From NCBI RefSeq assembly GCF_006088715.1, contig NZ_CP030771.1, positions 7,810,001 to 7,874,000 of the forward strand: a stretch of 64,000 nucleotides of DNA, written 5' to 3'. The notes under the pieces were generated by a model that searched no databases, was not told the DNA's origin, and saw only the letters and a list, made by a program, of their open reading frames with translations. Every line of letters starts with the position of its first letter. The first letter of the stretch is position 1. Source of the DNA: Streptomyces sp. YIM 121038 (lineage in GTDB: Bacteria; Actinomycetota; Actinomycetes; Streptomycetales; Streptomycetaceae). Positions 1 to 9,309 of this stretch are shown in pieces. The translations under genes were made by a program, and so were the position numbers.

Positions 1-1
1 C

Positions 2-931
2 GTGAGTGAGACAACGCAGGACGGTGGAGTCGCGGTGACCGCGCCACCGTCGCCCGACGACGGGCTTTCCCCGGCCGAGCTCGCCGCCAAGTACGGGCTG
101 TCCGTCAGCGGTGCCCGTCCGGGCCTCGTGGAGTACGTCCGCCAGCTCTGGGGGCGCCGCCACTTCATCCTCGCCTTCTCGCAGGCGAAGCTGACCGCCC
201 AGTACAGCCAGGCCAAGCTCGGCCAGCTCTGGCAGGTCGCGACGCCGCTGCTCAACGCGCTCGTCTACTTCCTCATCTTCGGCCTGATCCTCAAGGCCGA
301 CCGCGGCATGTCGCGGGAGGTGTACATCCCGTTCCTGGTCACGGGCGTGTTCGTGTTCACCTTCACGCAGAGCTCGGTGATGGCGGGCGTACGGGCGATC
401 TCGGGCAACCTCGGCCTGGTGCGCGCGCTGCACTTCCCGCGTGCCTCACTGCCCATCTCGTTCTCGCTCCAGCAGCTCCAGCAGCTGCTGTTCTCGATGC
501 TCGTGCTGTTCGTCGTGGCGATCGGCTTCGGCAGCTACCCGCGGCTCTCCTGGCTCCTGATCGTCCCGGTCCTGGCCCTGCAGTTCCTGTTCAACACGGG
601 GCTCGCCCTGGTCATGGCCCGGCTCGGCAGCAAGACGCCGGACCTGGCCCAGCTGATGCCCTTCGTGATGCGCACGTGGATGTACGCGTCCGGCGTGATG
701 TTCTCCATCCCGGTGATGCTGAAGGACAAGCCGGCCTGGATCGCCGACGTCCTCCAGTGGAACCCGGCGGCCATCTTCATGGACCTGATGCGCTTCGCCC
801 TCATCGACGGCTACGGCTCGGAGAACCTGCCCCCGCACGTGTGGGCGGTGGCGCTCGGCTGGTCCGTGCTCGTCGCCGTGGGCGGCTTCGTCTACTTCTG
901 GAAGGCAGAGGAGCGGTACGGCCGTGGCTGA
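2..931 (+). CDS. ABC-2 type exporter permease, polysaccharide/teichoic acid type
   Basis: This is the membrane half of a two-component exporter for a cell-surface polysaccharide or teichoic-acid-like glycopolymer (TagG/Wzm type). A soluble N-terminus of about 70 residues ends in the family's QAKLTAQY...LGQLWQV segment, which precedes the first membrane helix. About six hydrophobic segments follow over residues 80-300 (for example near 80-97, 110-125, 160-178 and 280-297). The GTG start at base 2 sits at the window edge, so a start further upstream cannot be excluded. The stop overlaps the start of the ATPase gene by 8 bases, so the two are translationally coupled. No glycosyltransferase is visible here, so the substrate is unknown. 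Confidence 0.85.
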   Translation: MSETTQDGGVAVTAPPSPDDGLSPAELAAKYGLSVSGARPGLVEYVRQLWGRRHFILAFSQAKLTAQYSQAKLGQLWQVATPLLNALVYFLIFGLILKADRGMSREVYIPFLVTGVFVFTFTQSSVMAGVRAISGNLGLVRALHFPRASLPISFSLQQLQQLLFSMLVLFVVAIGFGSYPRLSWLLIVPVLALQFLFNTGLALVMARLGSKTPDLAQLMPFVMRTWMYASGVMFSIPVMLKDKPAWIADVLQWNPAAIFMDLMRFALIDGYGSENLPPHVWAVALGWSVLVAVGGFVYFWKAEERYGRG

Positions 932-1706
932 CGACAAGGACGCAGGGGCACGCCGCCCCACGGTGATCGCGGACGAGTTGCACATCGTGTACCGGGTGAA
1001 CGGCGGGAAGACGGGCCGGGGCAGTGCGACGGCGGCGTTGAGCCGGATCGTGCGGCGGGGTGAGTCGCCGGGGGTGCGCAAGGTGCACGCGGTGCGGGGG
1101 GTGAGCTTCACGGCGTACCGGGGTGAGGCGATCGGTCTGATCGGGTCGAACGGTTCGGGCAAGTCGACGCTGCTGCGGGCGGTGGCGGGGCTGCTGCCCG
1201 CCGAGCGGGGCAGGGTCTACACCGACGGCCAGCCCTCGCTGCTGGGGGTGAACGCGGCGCTGATGAACGATCTGACCGGTGAGCGCAACGTGATCCTGGG
1301 CGGTCTCGCGATGGGCATGGGCCGGGAGCAGATCAGGGAGCGCTACCAGCAGATCGTGGACTTCTCGGGGATCAACGAGAAGGGCGACTTCATCACGCTG
1401 CCGATGCGGACGTACTCCTCGGGGATGGCGGCGCGGCTGCGGTTCTCCATCGCGGCGGCCAAGGATCACGACGTGCTGATGATCGACGAGGCGCTCGCCA
1501 CGGGGGACCGCAAGTTCCAGAAGCGCTCGGAGGCCCGCATCCGCGAGCTGCGCAAGGAGGCGGGCACGGTCTTCCTGGTCAGCCACAACAACAAGTCGAT
1601 CCGTGACACCTGCGACCGGGTCCTGTGGCTGGAGCGCGGCGAGCTGCGCATGGACGGGCCCACCGACGAGGTCATCAAGGAGTACGAGAAGTTCACCGGT
1701 AAGTAG
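924..1706 (+). CDS. ABC exporter ATP-binding protein, TagH/Wzt type
   Basis: This is the ATPase partner of the permease immediately upstream. Visible motifs are Walker A (GSNGSGKST, about residues 74-82), the family-typical signature region YSSGMAARL, and Walker B (VLMIDEALATGD, as in TagH/Wzt) with a switch histidine in VSHN. It is about 260 residues long and lacks the C-terminal carbohydrate-binding extension of some Wzt proteins, so it resembles the short TagH-like class. The GTG start lies inside the 3' end of the permease gene. A hairpin terminator follows the stop. Substrate unknown; a surface polymer is inferred from family. Confidence 0.87.
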   Translation: MADDKDAGARRPTVIADELHIVYRVNGGKTGRGSATAALSRIVRRGESPGVRKVHAVRGVSFTAYRGEAIGLIGSNGSGKSTLLRAVAGLLPAERGRVYTDGQPSLLGVNAALMNDLTGERNVILGGLAMGMGREQIRERYQQIVDFSGINEKGDFITLPMRTYSSGMAARLRFSIAAAKDHDVLMIDEALATGDRKFQKRSEARIRELRKEAGTVFLVSHNNKSIRDTCDRVLWLERGELRMDGPTDEVIKEYEKFTGK

Positions 1707-2040
1707 CCGGATGGCCGCCGTCTGGTCGCGGCCGAATGGAGCAGGGCCCGCCGGACACCCCGGCCGGGCCCTGACTCGTTTTCAGACATCAGGCTTCTCC
1801 CAAGTCACAGGAGTTCAGGGAAGATTGAAGCCAATCGGTGCGTTCTTGTGATGTGCGGAACACCCCGACGAAGGGCCGTCCGTTGTACAACGTAAGCTGT
1901 ACCGGTGCTGATTCGCGGCAAGTGGGGCGATATCGCTCCCTGGATGGGCGCGGGGCGCGCTGTGCCGCTGGGCGGCCTTGGCGGCGTGTCCGAAATAGGA
2001 TGTATTGGGTCGGCAGTGTAGAACGGGAGATGTGACGGCA
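1707..2040 (+). promoter_or_regulatory. Leader/promoter region of the hopanoid operon
   Basis: This 334-base stretch has no credible gene. It holds the terminator at 1742-1773, a perfect 12-bp palindrome CGTTGTACAACG at 1881-1892, and a TAGGAT hexamer at 1996-2001 that could be a -10 element, although no convincing -35 stands 17 bases upstream. The promoter for the long hpn transcript must lie here because the downstream genes are nearly contiguous. The palindrome is a candidate operator for it. Confidence 0.45.
1742..1773 (+). terminator. Hairpin terminator after the exporter genes
   Basis: Perfect 9-bp arms CAGGGCCCG (1742-1750) and CGGGCCCTG (1765-1773) enclose a 14-base loop. They lie 35 bases past the ATPase stop and are followed by a weak T-containing stretch. 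This separates the exporter unit from the hopanoid operon. Confidence 0.6.
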
Positions 2041-2943
2041 ATGGCTACGGACGATCTCCAGCTCCGCGATGCGTCCGCCGTCCTCGCCAAAGCCGCGGAC
2101 GAGAACTTCCCCGTGGCCCCGTTCTTCCTCCCGCGCGCCTGGCGCGAGGACCTCATGGCCGTGTACGGCTTCGCCCGCCTGGTCGACGACATCGGCGACT
2201 CCGACCTGGCCAGTGGCGCCGCCCACGCCCGCTACCTGGGCGCGGACCCCGAGGCCGCGGGCGACCCGCTCGCCCTCCTGGACGCCTTCGAGGCCGATCT
2301 GCGCAAGGTCTTCACCGCGGGCCCCGAGCCGGGCCACCCCCTGCTGCGCGCCCTCGGGCCCACCGTGCGGCGCAGCGACCTCACCCTCGAGCCGTTCCTC
2401 GGCCTGATCGCCGCCAACCGCCAGGACCAGCTCGTCAAGCGCTACGAGACGTACGACGACCTCGTCGCCTACTGCGAACTGTCGGCGAACCCGGTCGGGC
2501 GCCTCGTGCTCGCCATCACCGGCACCGCGACACCCGAGCGGATCCGGCTCTCGGACTCCGTCTGTACCGCGCTCCAGATCGTGGAGCACCTCCAGGACGT
2601 GCGCGAGGACCTCGGGCGCGACCGGATCTATCTGCCCGCCCAGGACATGAAGCGCTTTCACGTCCAGGAACGGGATCTGGCCGCTCCTACCGCAGGCGCG
2701 TCGGTGCGCGCCCTGGTTGCGTTTGAAGCGGAACGCGCCCACCGCCTCCTGAATGAAGGCACCCCCCTGGTGGGTAGCGTCCACGGCAGGCTGAAGCTGC
2801 TGCTGGCAGGGTTCGTGGCAGGGGGGAGGGCGGCCGTCTCGGCGATCGCCACCGCCGGATACGACGTACTTCCAAGGCCGCCGAAGCCCACGAAACCGCG
2901 TTTGCTGCGCGAGGTGGGTGCGGTTCTGCGAGGAGAGGGGTGA
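2041..2943 (+). CDS. hpnC: Hydroxysqualene synthase HpnC
   Basis: HpnC-type squalene/phytoene synthase family protein that, with HpnD and HpnE, makes squalene from farnesyl diphosphate. HpnC converts presqualene diphosphate to hydroxysqualene. Both Asp-rich motifs are visible: DDIGD in the N-terminal third (about residues 45-49) and EHLQDVREDLG, followed by the RIYLP segment, near residues 180-197. The ATG at 2041 is preferred over an upstream in-frame start at 2005 because GGGAG stands just before it. At about 300 residues it has the normal length. It is the first gene of the hopanoid operon and overlaps hpnD by 4 bases. Confidence 0.9.
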   Translation: MATDDLQLRDASAVLAKAADENFPVAPFFLPRAWREDLMAVYGFARLVDDIGDSDLASGAAHARYLGADPEAAGDPLALLDAFEADLRKVFTAGPEPGHPLLRALGPTVRRSDLTLEPFLGLIAANRQDQLVKRYETYDDLVAYCELSANPVGRLVLAITGTATPERIRLSDSVCTALQIVEHLQDVREDLGRDRIYLPAQDMKRFHVQERDLAAPTAGASVRALVAFEAERAHRLLNEGTPLVGSVHGRLKLLLAGFVAGGRAAVSAIATAGYDVLPRPPKPTKPRLLREVGAVLRGEG

Positions 2944-3890
2944 GCCGGACCGTGGAGTCAGAACCTCGCGTGTCCGCACCGGTACTCGCCGCATACAGCT
3001 ATTGCGAGGCCGTGACCGGGCAGCAGGCACGAAATTTCGCGTACGGCATCAGGTTGCTGCCGACGCCGAAGCGGCGCGCGATGTCGGCGCTCTACGCGTT
3101 CTCGCGGCGCGTGGACGACATCGGGGACGGCGCGCTCGCGCCGGACGTCAAGCAGACCCGTCTCGACGAGACGCGGAGCCTGCTCGGCCGCATCCACGAG
3201 GGCTCGGTGGAGGAGGACGACACCGACCCGGTGGCCGTGGCGCTCAGCCATGCCGCGCAGCACTTCCCGATCCCGCTCGGCGGGCTCGACGAGCTGATCG
3301 ACGGCGTCCTGATGGACGTGCGCGGCGAGACGTACGAGACCTGGGACGACCTCAAGGTCTACTGCCGGTGCGTGGCCGGGGCCATCGGGCGGCTCTCGCT
3401 CGGCGTGTTCGGCACGGAACCGGGGGCGCCCCACGCGGAGCGCGCGCCGGAGTACGCCGACACGCTCGGGCTCGCGCTGCAACTCACCAACATCCTCAGG
3501 GACGTTCGCGAGGACGCCCTGGAGGGCCGGACCTATCTCCCGGCCGACGACCTGGCCAAATTCGGCTGCTCCGCCGGGTTCGCACGGCCCGAGCCGCCCG
3601 CCGGGTCCGACTTCGCGGGCCTCGTCCACTTCGAAGTGCGCCGCGCCCGTGCGCTGTTCGCCGAGGGGTACCGCCTCCTGCCCCTGCTCGACCGGCGCAG
3701 CGGTGCCTGCGTGGCCGCGATGGCGGGCATCTACCGCCGTCTGCTCGACCGCATCGAGCGCGAGCCGGAAGCGGTCCTGCGGGGCCGCGTCTCCCTCCCG
3801 GGGCGCGAGAAGGCGTATGTCGCCGTGCGGGGTCTCTCCGGCCTGGACGCGCGCAATGTCGCACGTCAGGCCGTCAGGAGGCGCACGTGA
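2940..3890 (+). CDS. hpnD: Presqualene diphosphate synthase HpnD
   Basis: Second squalene/phytoene synthase-fold enzyme of the hopanoid operon, condensing two farnesyl diphosphates to presqualene diphosphate. Asp-rich motifs RRVDDIGDG (about residues 56-64) and NILRDVREDALEGRTYLP (about 186-203) bind the Mg-diphosphates. The GTG start overlaps the hpnC stop (GTGA), a classic translational coupling. The protein is 316 residues, normal for HpnD. Side-by-side hpnC-hpnD followed by hpnE is the diagnostic three-enzyme bacterial squalene pathway. Confidence 0.9.
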   Translation: MSRTVESEPRVSAPVLAAYSYCEAVTGQQARNFAYGIRLLPTPKRRAMSALYAFSRRVDDIGDGALAPDVKQTRLDETRSLLGRIHEGSVEEDDTDPVAVALSHAAQHFPIPLGGLDELIDGVLMDVRGETYETWDDLKVYCRCVAGAIGRLSLGVFGTEPGAPHAERAPEYADTLGLALQLTNILRDVREDALEGRTYLPADDLAKFGCSAGFARPEPPAGSDFAGLVHFEVRRARALFAEGYRLLPLLDRRSGACVAAMAGIYRRLLDRIEREPEAVLRGRVSLPGREKAYVAVRGLSGLDARNVARQAVRRRT

Positions 3891-3990
3891 CGCGCGACCG
3901 CGGGACCGGCGGCTCCCACCGCCGCAACCGGCGGGCAACCCTCCGCATGACCTTGGCGTCCCAGACTGCAACCGCCGAAAGGGAGGACGC

Positions 3991-5436
3991 ATGAGGCAGG
4001 ACGACAGCCGGCCCGAACCAGGCGGTGACACGGACGCGGACCATCCGGGCGGAGCGCGCGGCGGGCGGCCCGAGACCTCCGCGACCTCCGCCGTGGTCGT
4101 CGGCGGCGGACTCGCCGGGATCACCAGCGCCCTCGCCCTCGCCGACGCCGGGCTCGACGTCACGCTCCTCGAAGGGCGCCCCCGGCTCGGCGGGCTCGCC
4201 TTCTCCTTCCAGCGCGGCGAGCTGACCGTCGACAACGGCCAGCACGTCTATCTGCGCTGCTGCACCGCCTACCGCTGGTTCCTGGACCGCGTCGAGGGCG
4301 CGCACCTGGCGCCGCTGCAGGAGCGCCTCGACGTGCCCGTGCTCGACGCCGAGCGCAATCGCCTCGGGCGGCTGCGGCGCACCGCGCTGCCCGTGCCGCT
4401 GCATCTGGCCGCGAGCCTCGCCACCTATCCGCATCTGTCGCTCGCCGAGCGCGCCCAGGTGGGCCGCGCGGCGCTCGCCCTCAAGGGGCTCGACCCGGCC
4501 GATCCGGCGCTCGACAGCCAGAACTTCGGCAGCTGGCTGGCCGCGCACGGTCAGTCGACGCGTGCCATCGAGGCCCTGTGGGACCTCGTCGGCGTCGCCA
4601 CCTTGAACGCCGTCGCGGGCGATGCCTCGCTCGGCCTCGCCGCGATGGTCTTCAAGACCGGGCTGCTCTCGGACCCGGGCGCCGCCGACATCGGCTGGGC
4701 GCGGGTGCCCCTCGGTGAACTCCATGACCGCCTGGCGCGCAAGGCGCTCGACTCCGCGGGCGTCCGTACCGAAGTGCGAACACGTGTCACCTCCATCTCG
4801 CCTACTAAGAACGGTGGTTGGCGCGTCGAGGTTCCCGGCGAGCGCATCGAGGCCGATACCGTCGTCCTCGCGGTGCCCCAGGCCGAGACGCACGACCTGC
4901 TCCCGGAGGGCGCCCTCGACGACCCGGACCGGCTGCTCGGCATCGACACCGCGCCGATCCTCAACGTCCACGTGGTCTACGACCGCAAGGTCCTCAAGCG
5001 GCCCTTCTTCGCCGCGCTCGGCACCCCCGTCCAGTGGGTCTTCGACCGGACCGAGGCCTCCGGGCTGCGGTCGGGCCAGTACCTCGCGGTGTCCCAGTCG
5101 GCCGCCCAGGACGAGATCGACGCCCCCGTGGCGGCGCTCAGGGAGCGCTATCTGCCCGAGCTCGAGCGCCTGCTGCCCGCCGCGCACGGCGCACAGGTCC
5201 TGGACTTCTTCGTGACCCGGGAGCGCACGGCGACGTTCGCGCCGACACCGGGCGTCGGCCGCCTGCGACCGGGCGCGCACACCAAGGCGCGCGGGCTCTA
5301 CCTGGCCGGCGCGTGGACCGCCACCGGCTGGCCCGCGACGATGGAAAGTGCTGTTCGCAGCGGTATCAGTGCCGCGAGGGCGGCGCTGACCGCGCTCGAC
5401 CGCCCGCGCGACCACCTCTTCGAGGAGGCGGCGTGA
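3991..5436 (+). CDS. hpnE: Hydroxysqualene dehydroxylase HpnE (FAD-dependent)
   Basis: FAD-dependent amine-oxidase/phytoene-desaturase-like enzyme that reduces hydroxysqualene to squalene, completing the HpnCDE route. After a polar N-terminal extension of about 30 residues, the dinucleotide-binding motif VVVGGGLAGITSALALADAG and the E of TLLEGR are visible, followed by LGGLAFSF. Near the C-terminus, YLAGAWTATGWPATMESAVRSG is the FAD-contacting GG-type motif. The ATG at 3991 follows GGGAGG. A 100-base gap separates it from hpnD, the largest in this part of the operon apart from the one before shc. Confidence 0.9.
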   Translation: MRQDDSRPEPGGDTDADHPGGARGGRPETSATSAVVVGGGLAGITSALALADAGLDVTLLEGRPRLGGLAFSFQRGELTVDNGQHVYLRCCTAYRWFLDRVEGAHLAPLQERLDVPVLDAERNRLGRLRRTALPVPLHLAASLATYPHLSLAERAQVGRAALALKGLDPADPALDSQNFGSWLAAHGQSTRAIEALWDLVGVATLNAVAGDASLGLAAMVFKTGLLSDPGAADIGWARVPLGELHDRLARKALDSAGVRTEVRTRVTSISPTKNGGWRVEVPGERIEADTVVLAVPQAETHDLLPEGALDDPDRLLGIDTAPILNVHVVYDRKVLKRPFFAALGTPVQWVFDRTEASGLRSGQYLAVSQSAAQDEIDAPVAALRERYLPELERLLPAAHGAQVLDFFVTRERTATFAPTPGVGRLRPGAHTKARGLYLAGAWTATGWPATMESAVRSGISAARAALTALDRPRDHLFEEAA

Positions 5437-5492
5437 CGCTCGACCTTCTGGGGCCGTCCCAGAACCCCCGCACCGGAACTAGAGGAGAGACT

Positions 5493-6554
5493 GTGCCGAC
5501 TGTGCCCTCGGCCCAACCGGCCGCTGTGGACGTGACCGCGCTGTTGGAGCGGGGCCGGACACTGGCCACCCCGGTGCTGCGGACCGCCGTGGACCGCCTC
5601 GCGCCCCCCATGGACACCGTCGCCGCCTACCACTTCGGCTGGATCGACGCCGCGGGCAATCCGGCCGACGGCGACGGCGGCAAGGCCGTGCGCCCCGCGC
5701 TCGCGCTCCTCTCCGCCGAGGCCGCGGGCGCCCTGCCGGAGGTCGGCGTGCCCGGCGCGGTGGCCGTCGAGCTGGTCCACAACTTCTCGCTCCTGCACGA
5801 CGACCTGATGGACGGCGACGAGCAGCGCCGCCACCGCGACACCGTGTGGAAGGTGCACGGCCCCGCCCAGGCGATCCTCGTCGGCGACGCCCTCTTCGCC
5901 CTCGCCAACGAGGTCCTCCTGGAGATCGGCACCGTCGAGGCGGGCCGCGCCACGCGCCGCCTGACCACCGCGACGCGCGCCCTCATCGACGGCCAGGCGC
6001 AGGACATCTCCTACGAGCACCGCGAGCGGGTCACCGTCGAGGAGTGCCTGGAGATGGAGGGCAACAAGACGGGTGCCCTGCTCGCCTGCGCGGTCTCCAT
6101 CGGCGCGGTCCTCGGCGGCGCGGACGACGCCACCGCCGACACCCTGGAGAAGTACGGCTACCACCTCGGGCTCGCCTTCCAGGCCGTCGACGACCTGCTC
6201 GGCATCTGGGGCGACCCGGAGGCCACCGGCAAGCAGACCTGGAGCGACCTGCGCCAGCGCAAGAAGTCGCTGCCGGTCGTCGCCGCGCTCGCCGCGGGCG
6301 GCCCGGCCTCCGAGCAGCTCGGCGAGCTGCTCGCCGCCGACGCCAAGAGCAATGACTTCGACAGCTTCTCCGAGGCGGAGTTCGCCGCGCGCGCCGCGCT
6401 CATCGAGCAGGCGGGCGGCCGCGAGTGGACCGCCGAGGAGGCGCGGCGGCAGCACGCCGTCGCCATCGAGGCCCTGGACGCGGTCCAGATGCCGGACCTG
6501 GTGCGGGCGCAGCTCACCGCGCTCGCCGACTTCGTCGTCGTACGGAAGAGATGA
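5493..6554 (+). CDS. Polyprenyl diphosphate synthase of the hopanoid operon
   Basis: Trans-isoprenyl diphosphate synthase expected to supply farnesyl diphosphate to HpnD. The first Asp-rich motif LLHDDLMDGDEQRR and the second, FQAVDDLLGIWGD, are both intact, as are GGKAVRP near the N-terminus and the GNKTGALLACA segment. The GTG at 5493 is chosen because AGAGGAG stands 6-8 bases upstream and the protein then has the usual length of about 353 residues. Product chain length cannot be read with confidence; farnesyl diphosphate synthase is inferred from its place between hpnE and shc. Confidence 0.85.
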   Translation: MPTVPSAQPAAVDVTALLERGRTLATPVLRTAVDRLAPPMDTVAAYHFGWIDAAGNPADGDGGKAVRPALALLSAEAAGALPEVGVPGAVAVELVHNFSLLHDDLMDGDEQRRHRDTVWKVHGPAQAILVGDALFALANEVLLEIGTVEAGRATRRLTTATRALIDGQAQDISYEHRERVTVEECLEMEGNKTGALLACAVSIGAVLGGADDATADTLEKYGYHLGLAFQAVDDLLGIWGDPEATGKQTWSDLRQRKKSLPVVAALAAGGPASEQLGELLAADAKSNDFDSFSEAEFAARAALIEQAGGREWTAEEARRQHAVAIEALDAVQMPDLVRAQLTALADFVVVRKR

Positions 6555-6659
6555 TCACTATCGGGCACACCTGACTCGCAGTCGCCGAACACCGCCCCGG
6601 TGCGGGCGGTGTCCGACGGCGGACCCAGCAGAGAGAAGCACTGCGTCGAAGGGGAAGCC

Positions 6660-8654
6660 ATGACAGCGACGACCGACGGTTCCACCGGAGCGGTGACGCC
6701 CCGCGCGGCCTCGGCCACCGAAACACCTGACACGAACCCCGGGGCGGCCGGGGCACCGGAAGCCGCCAAGCGTGCCGTGGAGCGCTCCACGGAGTACCTC
6801 CTCTCCCGCCAGGACGCCCAGGGCTGGTGGAAGGGCGACCTGGAGACGAACGTGTCCATGGACGCCGAGGACCTGCTGCTCCGCCAGTTCCTCGGCATCA
6901 GGGACGAGGCCACCACCCGCGCCGCCGCGCTCTTCATCCGCGGCGAGCAGCGCGACGACGGCACCTGGGCCACCTTCTACGGCGGCCCCGGCGAGCTCTC
7001 CGCCACCATCGAGGCCTATGTGGCCCTGCGCCTCGCCGGGGACGCGCCGGACGCGCCGCACATGGCGAGAGCCTCCGTCTGGATCCGTGAGCAGGGCGGC
7101 ATCGCCGCGGCCCGGGTCTTCACCCGGATCTGGCTCGCCCTCTTCGGCTGGTGGAAGTGGGACGACCTGCCCGAACTCCCGCCGGAGCTCCTCTACTTCC
7201 CGAAGTGGTTCCCGCTCAACATCTACGACTTCGGCTGCTGGGCGCGGCAGACCATCGTGCCGCTGACCGTCGTCTCCGCGAAGCGCCCGGTGCGCCCCGC
7301 GCCCTTCCCGCTCGACGAGCTGCACACCGACCCCAACGTGCCGAACCCGCCCAAGCCCCTTGCGCCAGTGGCGAGTTGGGACGGCGTCTTCCAGCGCCTC
7401 GACAAGGCGCTGCACGTCTACCACAAGGTCGCGCCGCGCGGTCTGCGCAAGGCCGCGATGAACAGCGCCGCGCGCTGGATCATCGAGCGGCAGGAGAACG
7501 ACGGCTGCTGGGGCGGCATCCAGCCCCCCGCCGTGTACTCGGTCATCGCGCTGCACCTGCTCGGCTACGACCTCGACCACCCCGTGCTCAAGGCGGGCAT
7601 CGAGTCGCTCGACCGGTTCGCGGTGTGGCGCGAGGACGGCGCGCGGATGATCGAGGCCTGTCAGTCCCCGGTGTGGGACACCTGTCTGGCCACGATCGCC
7701 CTCGCCGACGCCGGGGTGCCCGCCGACCACCCGCAGCTGGTGAAGGCCGCGGACTGGATGCTGGGCGAGCAGATCGTCAGGCCCGGCGACTGGTCGGTGC
7801 GCAAGCCCCGGCTCACGCCGGGCGGCTGGGCGTTCGAGTTCCACAACGACAACTACCCCGACATCGACGACACCGCCGAGGTCGTCCTCGCGCTGCGCCG
7901 CGTCGCCCACCCGGACCGGCGCCGGATGGACAGCGCCATCGCCCGGGGCGTGGACTGGAACCTGGGCATGCAGTCCAGGAACGGCGCCTGGGCCGCCTTC
8001 GACGTCGACAACACCAGTCCGCTGCCGAACAAGCTGCCGTTCTGCGACTTCGGCGAGGTCATCGACCCGCCGTCCGCCGACGTCACCGCGCACGTCGTGG
8101 AGATGCTCGCCTACGAGGGCAAGGCCCACGACCCGCGCACCCGCCGCGGCATCGAGTGGCTCCTCGCCGAACAGGAGGCGAACGGCGCCTGGTTCGGCCG
8201 CTGGGGCGTCAACTACGTCTACGGCACGGGCTCCGTGGTGCCCGCCCTCGTCGCGGCCGGTCTGCCCGCCGCGCACGGGGCGATCCGCCGCGCGGTCGCC
8301 TGGCTGGAGTCGGTGCAGAACGACGACGGCGGCTGGGGCGAGGACCTGCGCTCGTACCGCGACGAACAGTGGATCGGGCACGGCGCGTCCACCGCTTCGC
8401 AGACCGCGTGGGCGCTGATCGCGCTGCTCGCCGCCGGGGAGCGGGACTCCAAGGCCGTCGAGCGGGGCGTCGTCTGGCTGGCCGAGAGCCAGCGCGCGGA
8501 CGGCTCCTGGGACGAGCCGTACTTCACCGGCACCGGCTTCCCCTGGGACTTCTCGATCAACTACCACCTGTACCGGCAGGTCTTCCCGCTGACCGCCCTC
8601 GGCCGGTACGTGCACGGCGAGCCGTCCGTCGGCGGCTTGGGCAAGGGGAGCTGA
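6660..8654 (+). CDS. shc: Squalene-hopene cyclase
   Basis: Class II triterpene cyclase converting squalene to hopene, a monotopic membrane enzyme. The catalytic DXDDTA motif is present as DIDDTA (about residues 401-406). Several QW repeats are visible, for example QDAQGWW, QRDDGTW, QENDGCWGG, QSRNGAWAA, QEANGAWFG, QNDDGGWGE and QRADGSWDE. The C-terminal GTGFPWDFSINYHLYRQVFP region is characteristic of bacterial SHC. The ATG at 6660 follows GGGGAAGCC. Length (664 residues) is typical. Its stop overlaps the hpnG start by one base (TGATG). Confidence 0.95.
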   Translation: MTATTDGSTGAVTPRAASATETPDTNPGAAGAPEAAKRAVERSTEYLLSRQDAQGWWKGDLETNVSMDAEDLLLRQFLGIRDEATTRAAALFIRGEQRDDGTWATFYGGPGELSATIEAYVALRLAGDAPDAPHMARASVWIREQGGIAAARVFTRIWLALFGWWKWDDLPELPPELLYFPKWFPLNIYDFGCWARQTIVPLTVVSAKRPVRPAPFPLDELHTDPNVPNPPKPLAPVASWDGVFQRLDKALHVYHKVAPRGLRKAAMNSAARWIIERQENDGCWGGIQPPAVYSVIALHLLGYDLDHPVLKAGIESLDRFAVWREDGARMIEACQSPVWDTCLATIALADAGVPADHPQLVKAADWMLGEQIVRPGDWSVRKPRLTPGGWAFEFHNDNYPDIDDTAEVVLALRRVAHPDRRRMDSAIARGVDWNLGMQSRNGAWAAFDVDNTSPLPNKLPFCDFGEVIDPPSADVTAHVVEMLAYEGKAHDPRTRRGIEWLLAEQEANGAWFGRWGVNYVYGTGSVVPALVAAGLPAAHGAIRRAVAWLESVQNDDGGWGEDLRSYRDEQWIGHGASTASQTAWALIALLAAGERDSKAVERGVVWLAESQRADGSWDEPYFTGTGFPWDFSINYHLYRQVFPLTALGRYVHGEPSVGGLGKGS

Positions 8655-9304
8655 TGAGCACGGACCCGGCGCGCCCGGGGCCCGCTCCGCTGCTCGTCGC
8701 CTGTGCGCTCGGCATCGAGCGCCTCGCCCTGCGCACCGCGGACCGCGGCGGCGCGCGGGGGCCCGTGACCGTGCTGCGCACGGGCATGGGACCCAAGGCC
8801 GCCGAGCGTGCCGTCACCCGGGCGCTCGGCAAGGACTCCCTGCGCGACGCGGCCGTCGTGGCGACCGGGTTCTGTGCCGGGCTCGCCCCCGGCATGCACC
8901 CCGGTGACCTCGTCGTCGCCGAGGAGACCCGGCACGACGGCGGCCGCACGCCGTGTGTGGGCACCGCGCTCCTGGTCGAGGAACTGGTGCGGGCCGTGCC
9001 GGGCCGCACCGTGCACACCGGCCCGCTCACGGGCTCCGACCACGTCGTCCGCGGCCACGAACGCGGCGATCTGCTCGCCACCGGCGCGATCGCGGTCGAC
9101 ATGGAGTCCGCCGTCACGCTGCGCAGTGCCGTCACGGCCGGACCCCGGCCGGTTGCGGCCGTCCGGGTGGTCGTCGACGCCCCTCAGCACGAACTCGTCC
9201 GCATCGGCACGGTCCGCGGTGGAATATCGGCCTTCCGCGTGCTCCGCGCCGTGCTTCCCGCTTTTTTCGAATGGCACCGATCTTCGCCGCTCCCCCGGAG
9301 GTGA
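8654..9304 (+). CDS. hpnG: HpnG, adenosylhopane nucleosidase
   Basis: Phosphorylase-superfamily enzyme that removes adenine from adenosylhopane to give ribosylhopane during hopanoid side-chain building. Visible family features are the purine nucleosidase-like core VVATGFCAGLAPGMHPGDLVVAEE and the IAVDMESA motif (VDMES carries the ribose-binding Met-Glu pair). At 216 residues it is compact. The ATG overlaps the shc stop, and only 5 bases separate its stop from hpnH, whose product makes its substrate. Confidence 0.87.
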   Translation: MSTDPARPGPAPLLVACALGIERLALRTADRGGARGPVTVLRTGMGPKAAERAVTRALGKDSLRDAAVVATGFCAGLAPGMHPGDLVVAEETRHDGGRTPCVGTALLVEELVRAVPGRTVHTGPLTGSDHVVRGHERGDLLATGAIAVDMESAVTLRSAVTAGPRPVAAVRVVVDAPQHELVRIGTVRGGISAFRVLRAVLPAFFEWHRSSPLPRR

Positions 9305-9309
9305 GCCAG

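Noticed and set aside
446..1586. Long open frames on the minus strand opposite the exporter genes (and many similar ones elsewhere)
   Set aside because: They are shadows of high-GC coding regions: Arg/Ala/Pro-rich translations without motifs, lying opposite genes with clear family matches.
2918..3994. Alternate-frame ORF overlapping hpnD
   Set aside because: Arg-rich composition and no motif; the overlapping frame is a complete HpnD.
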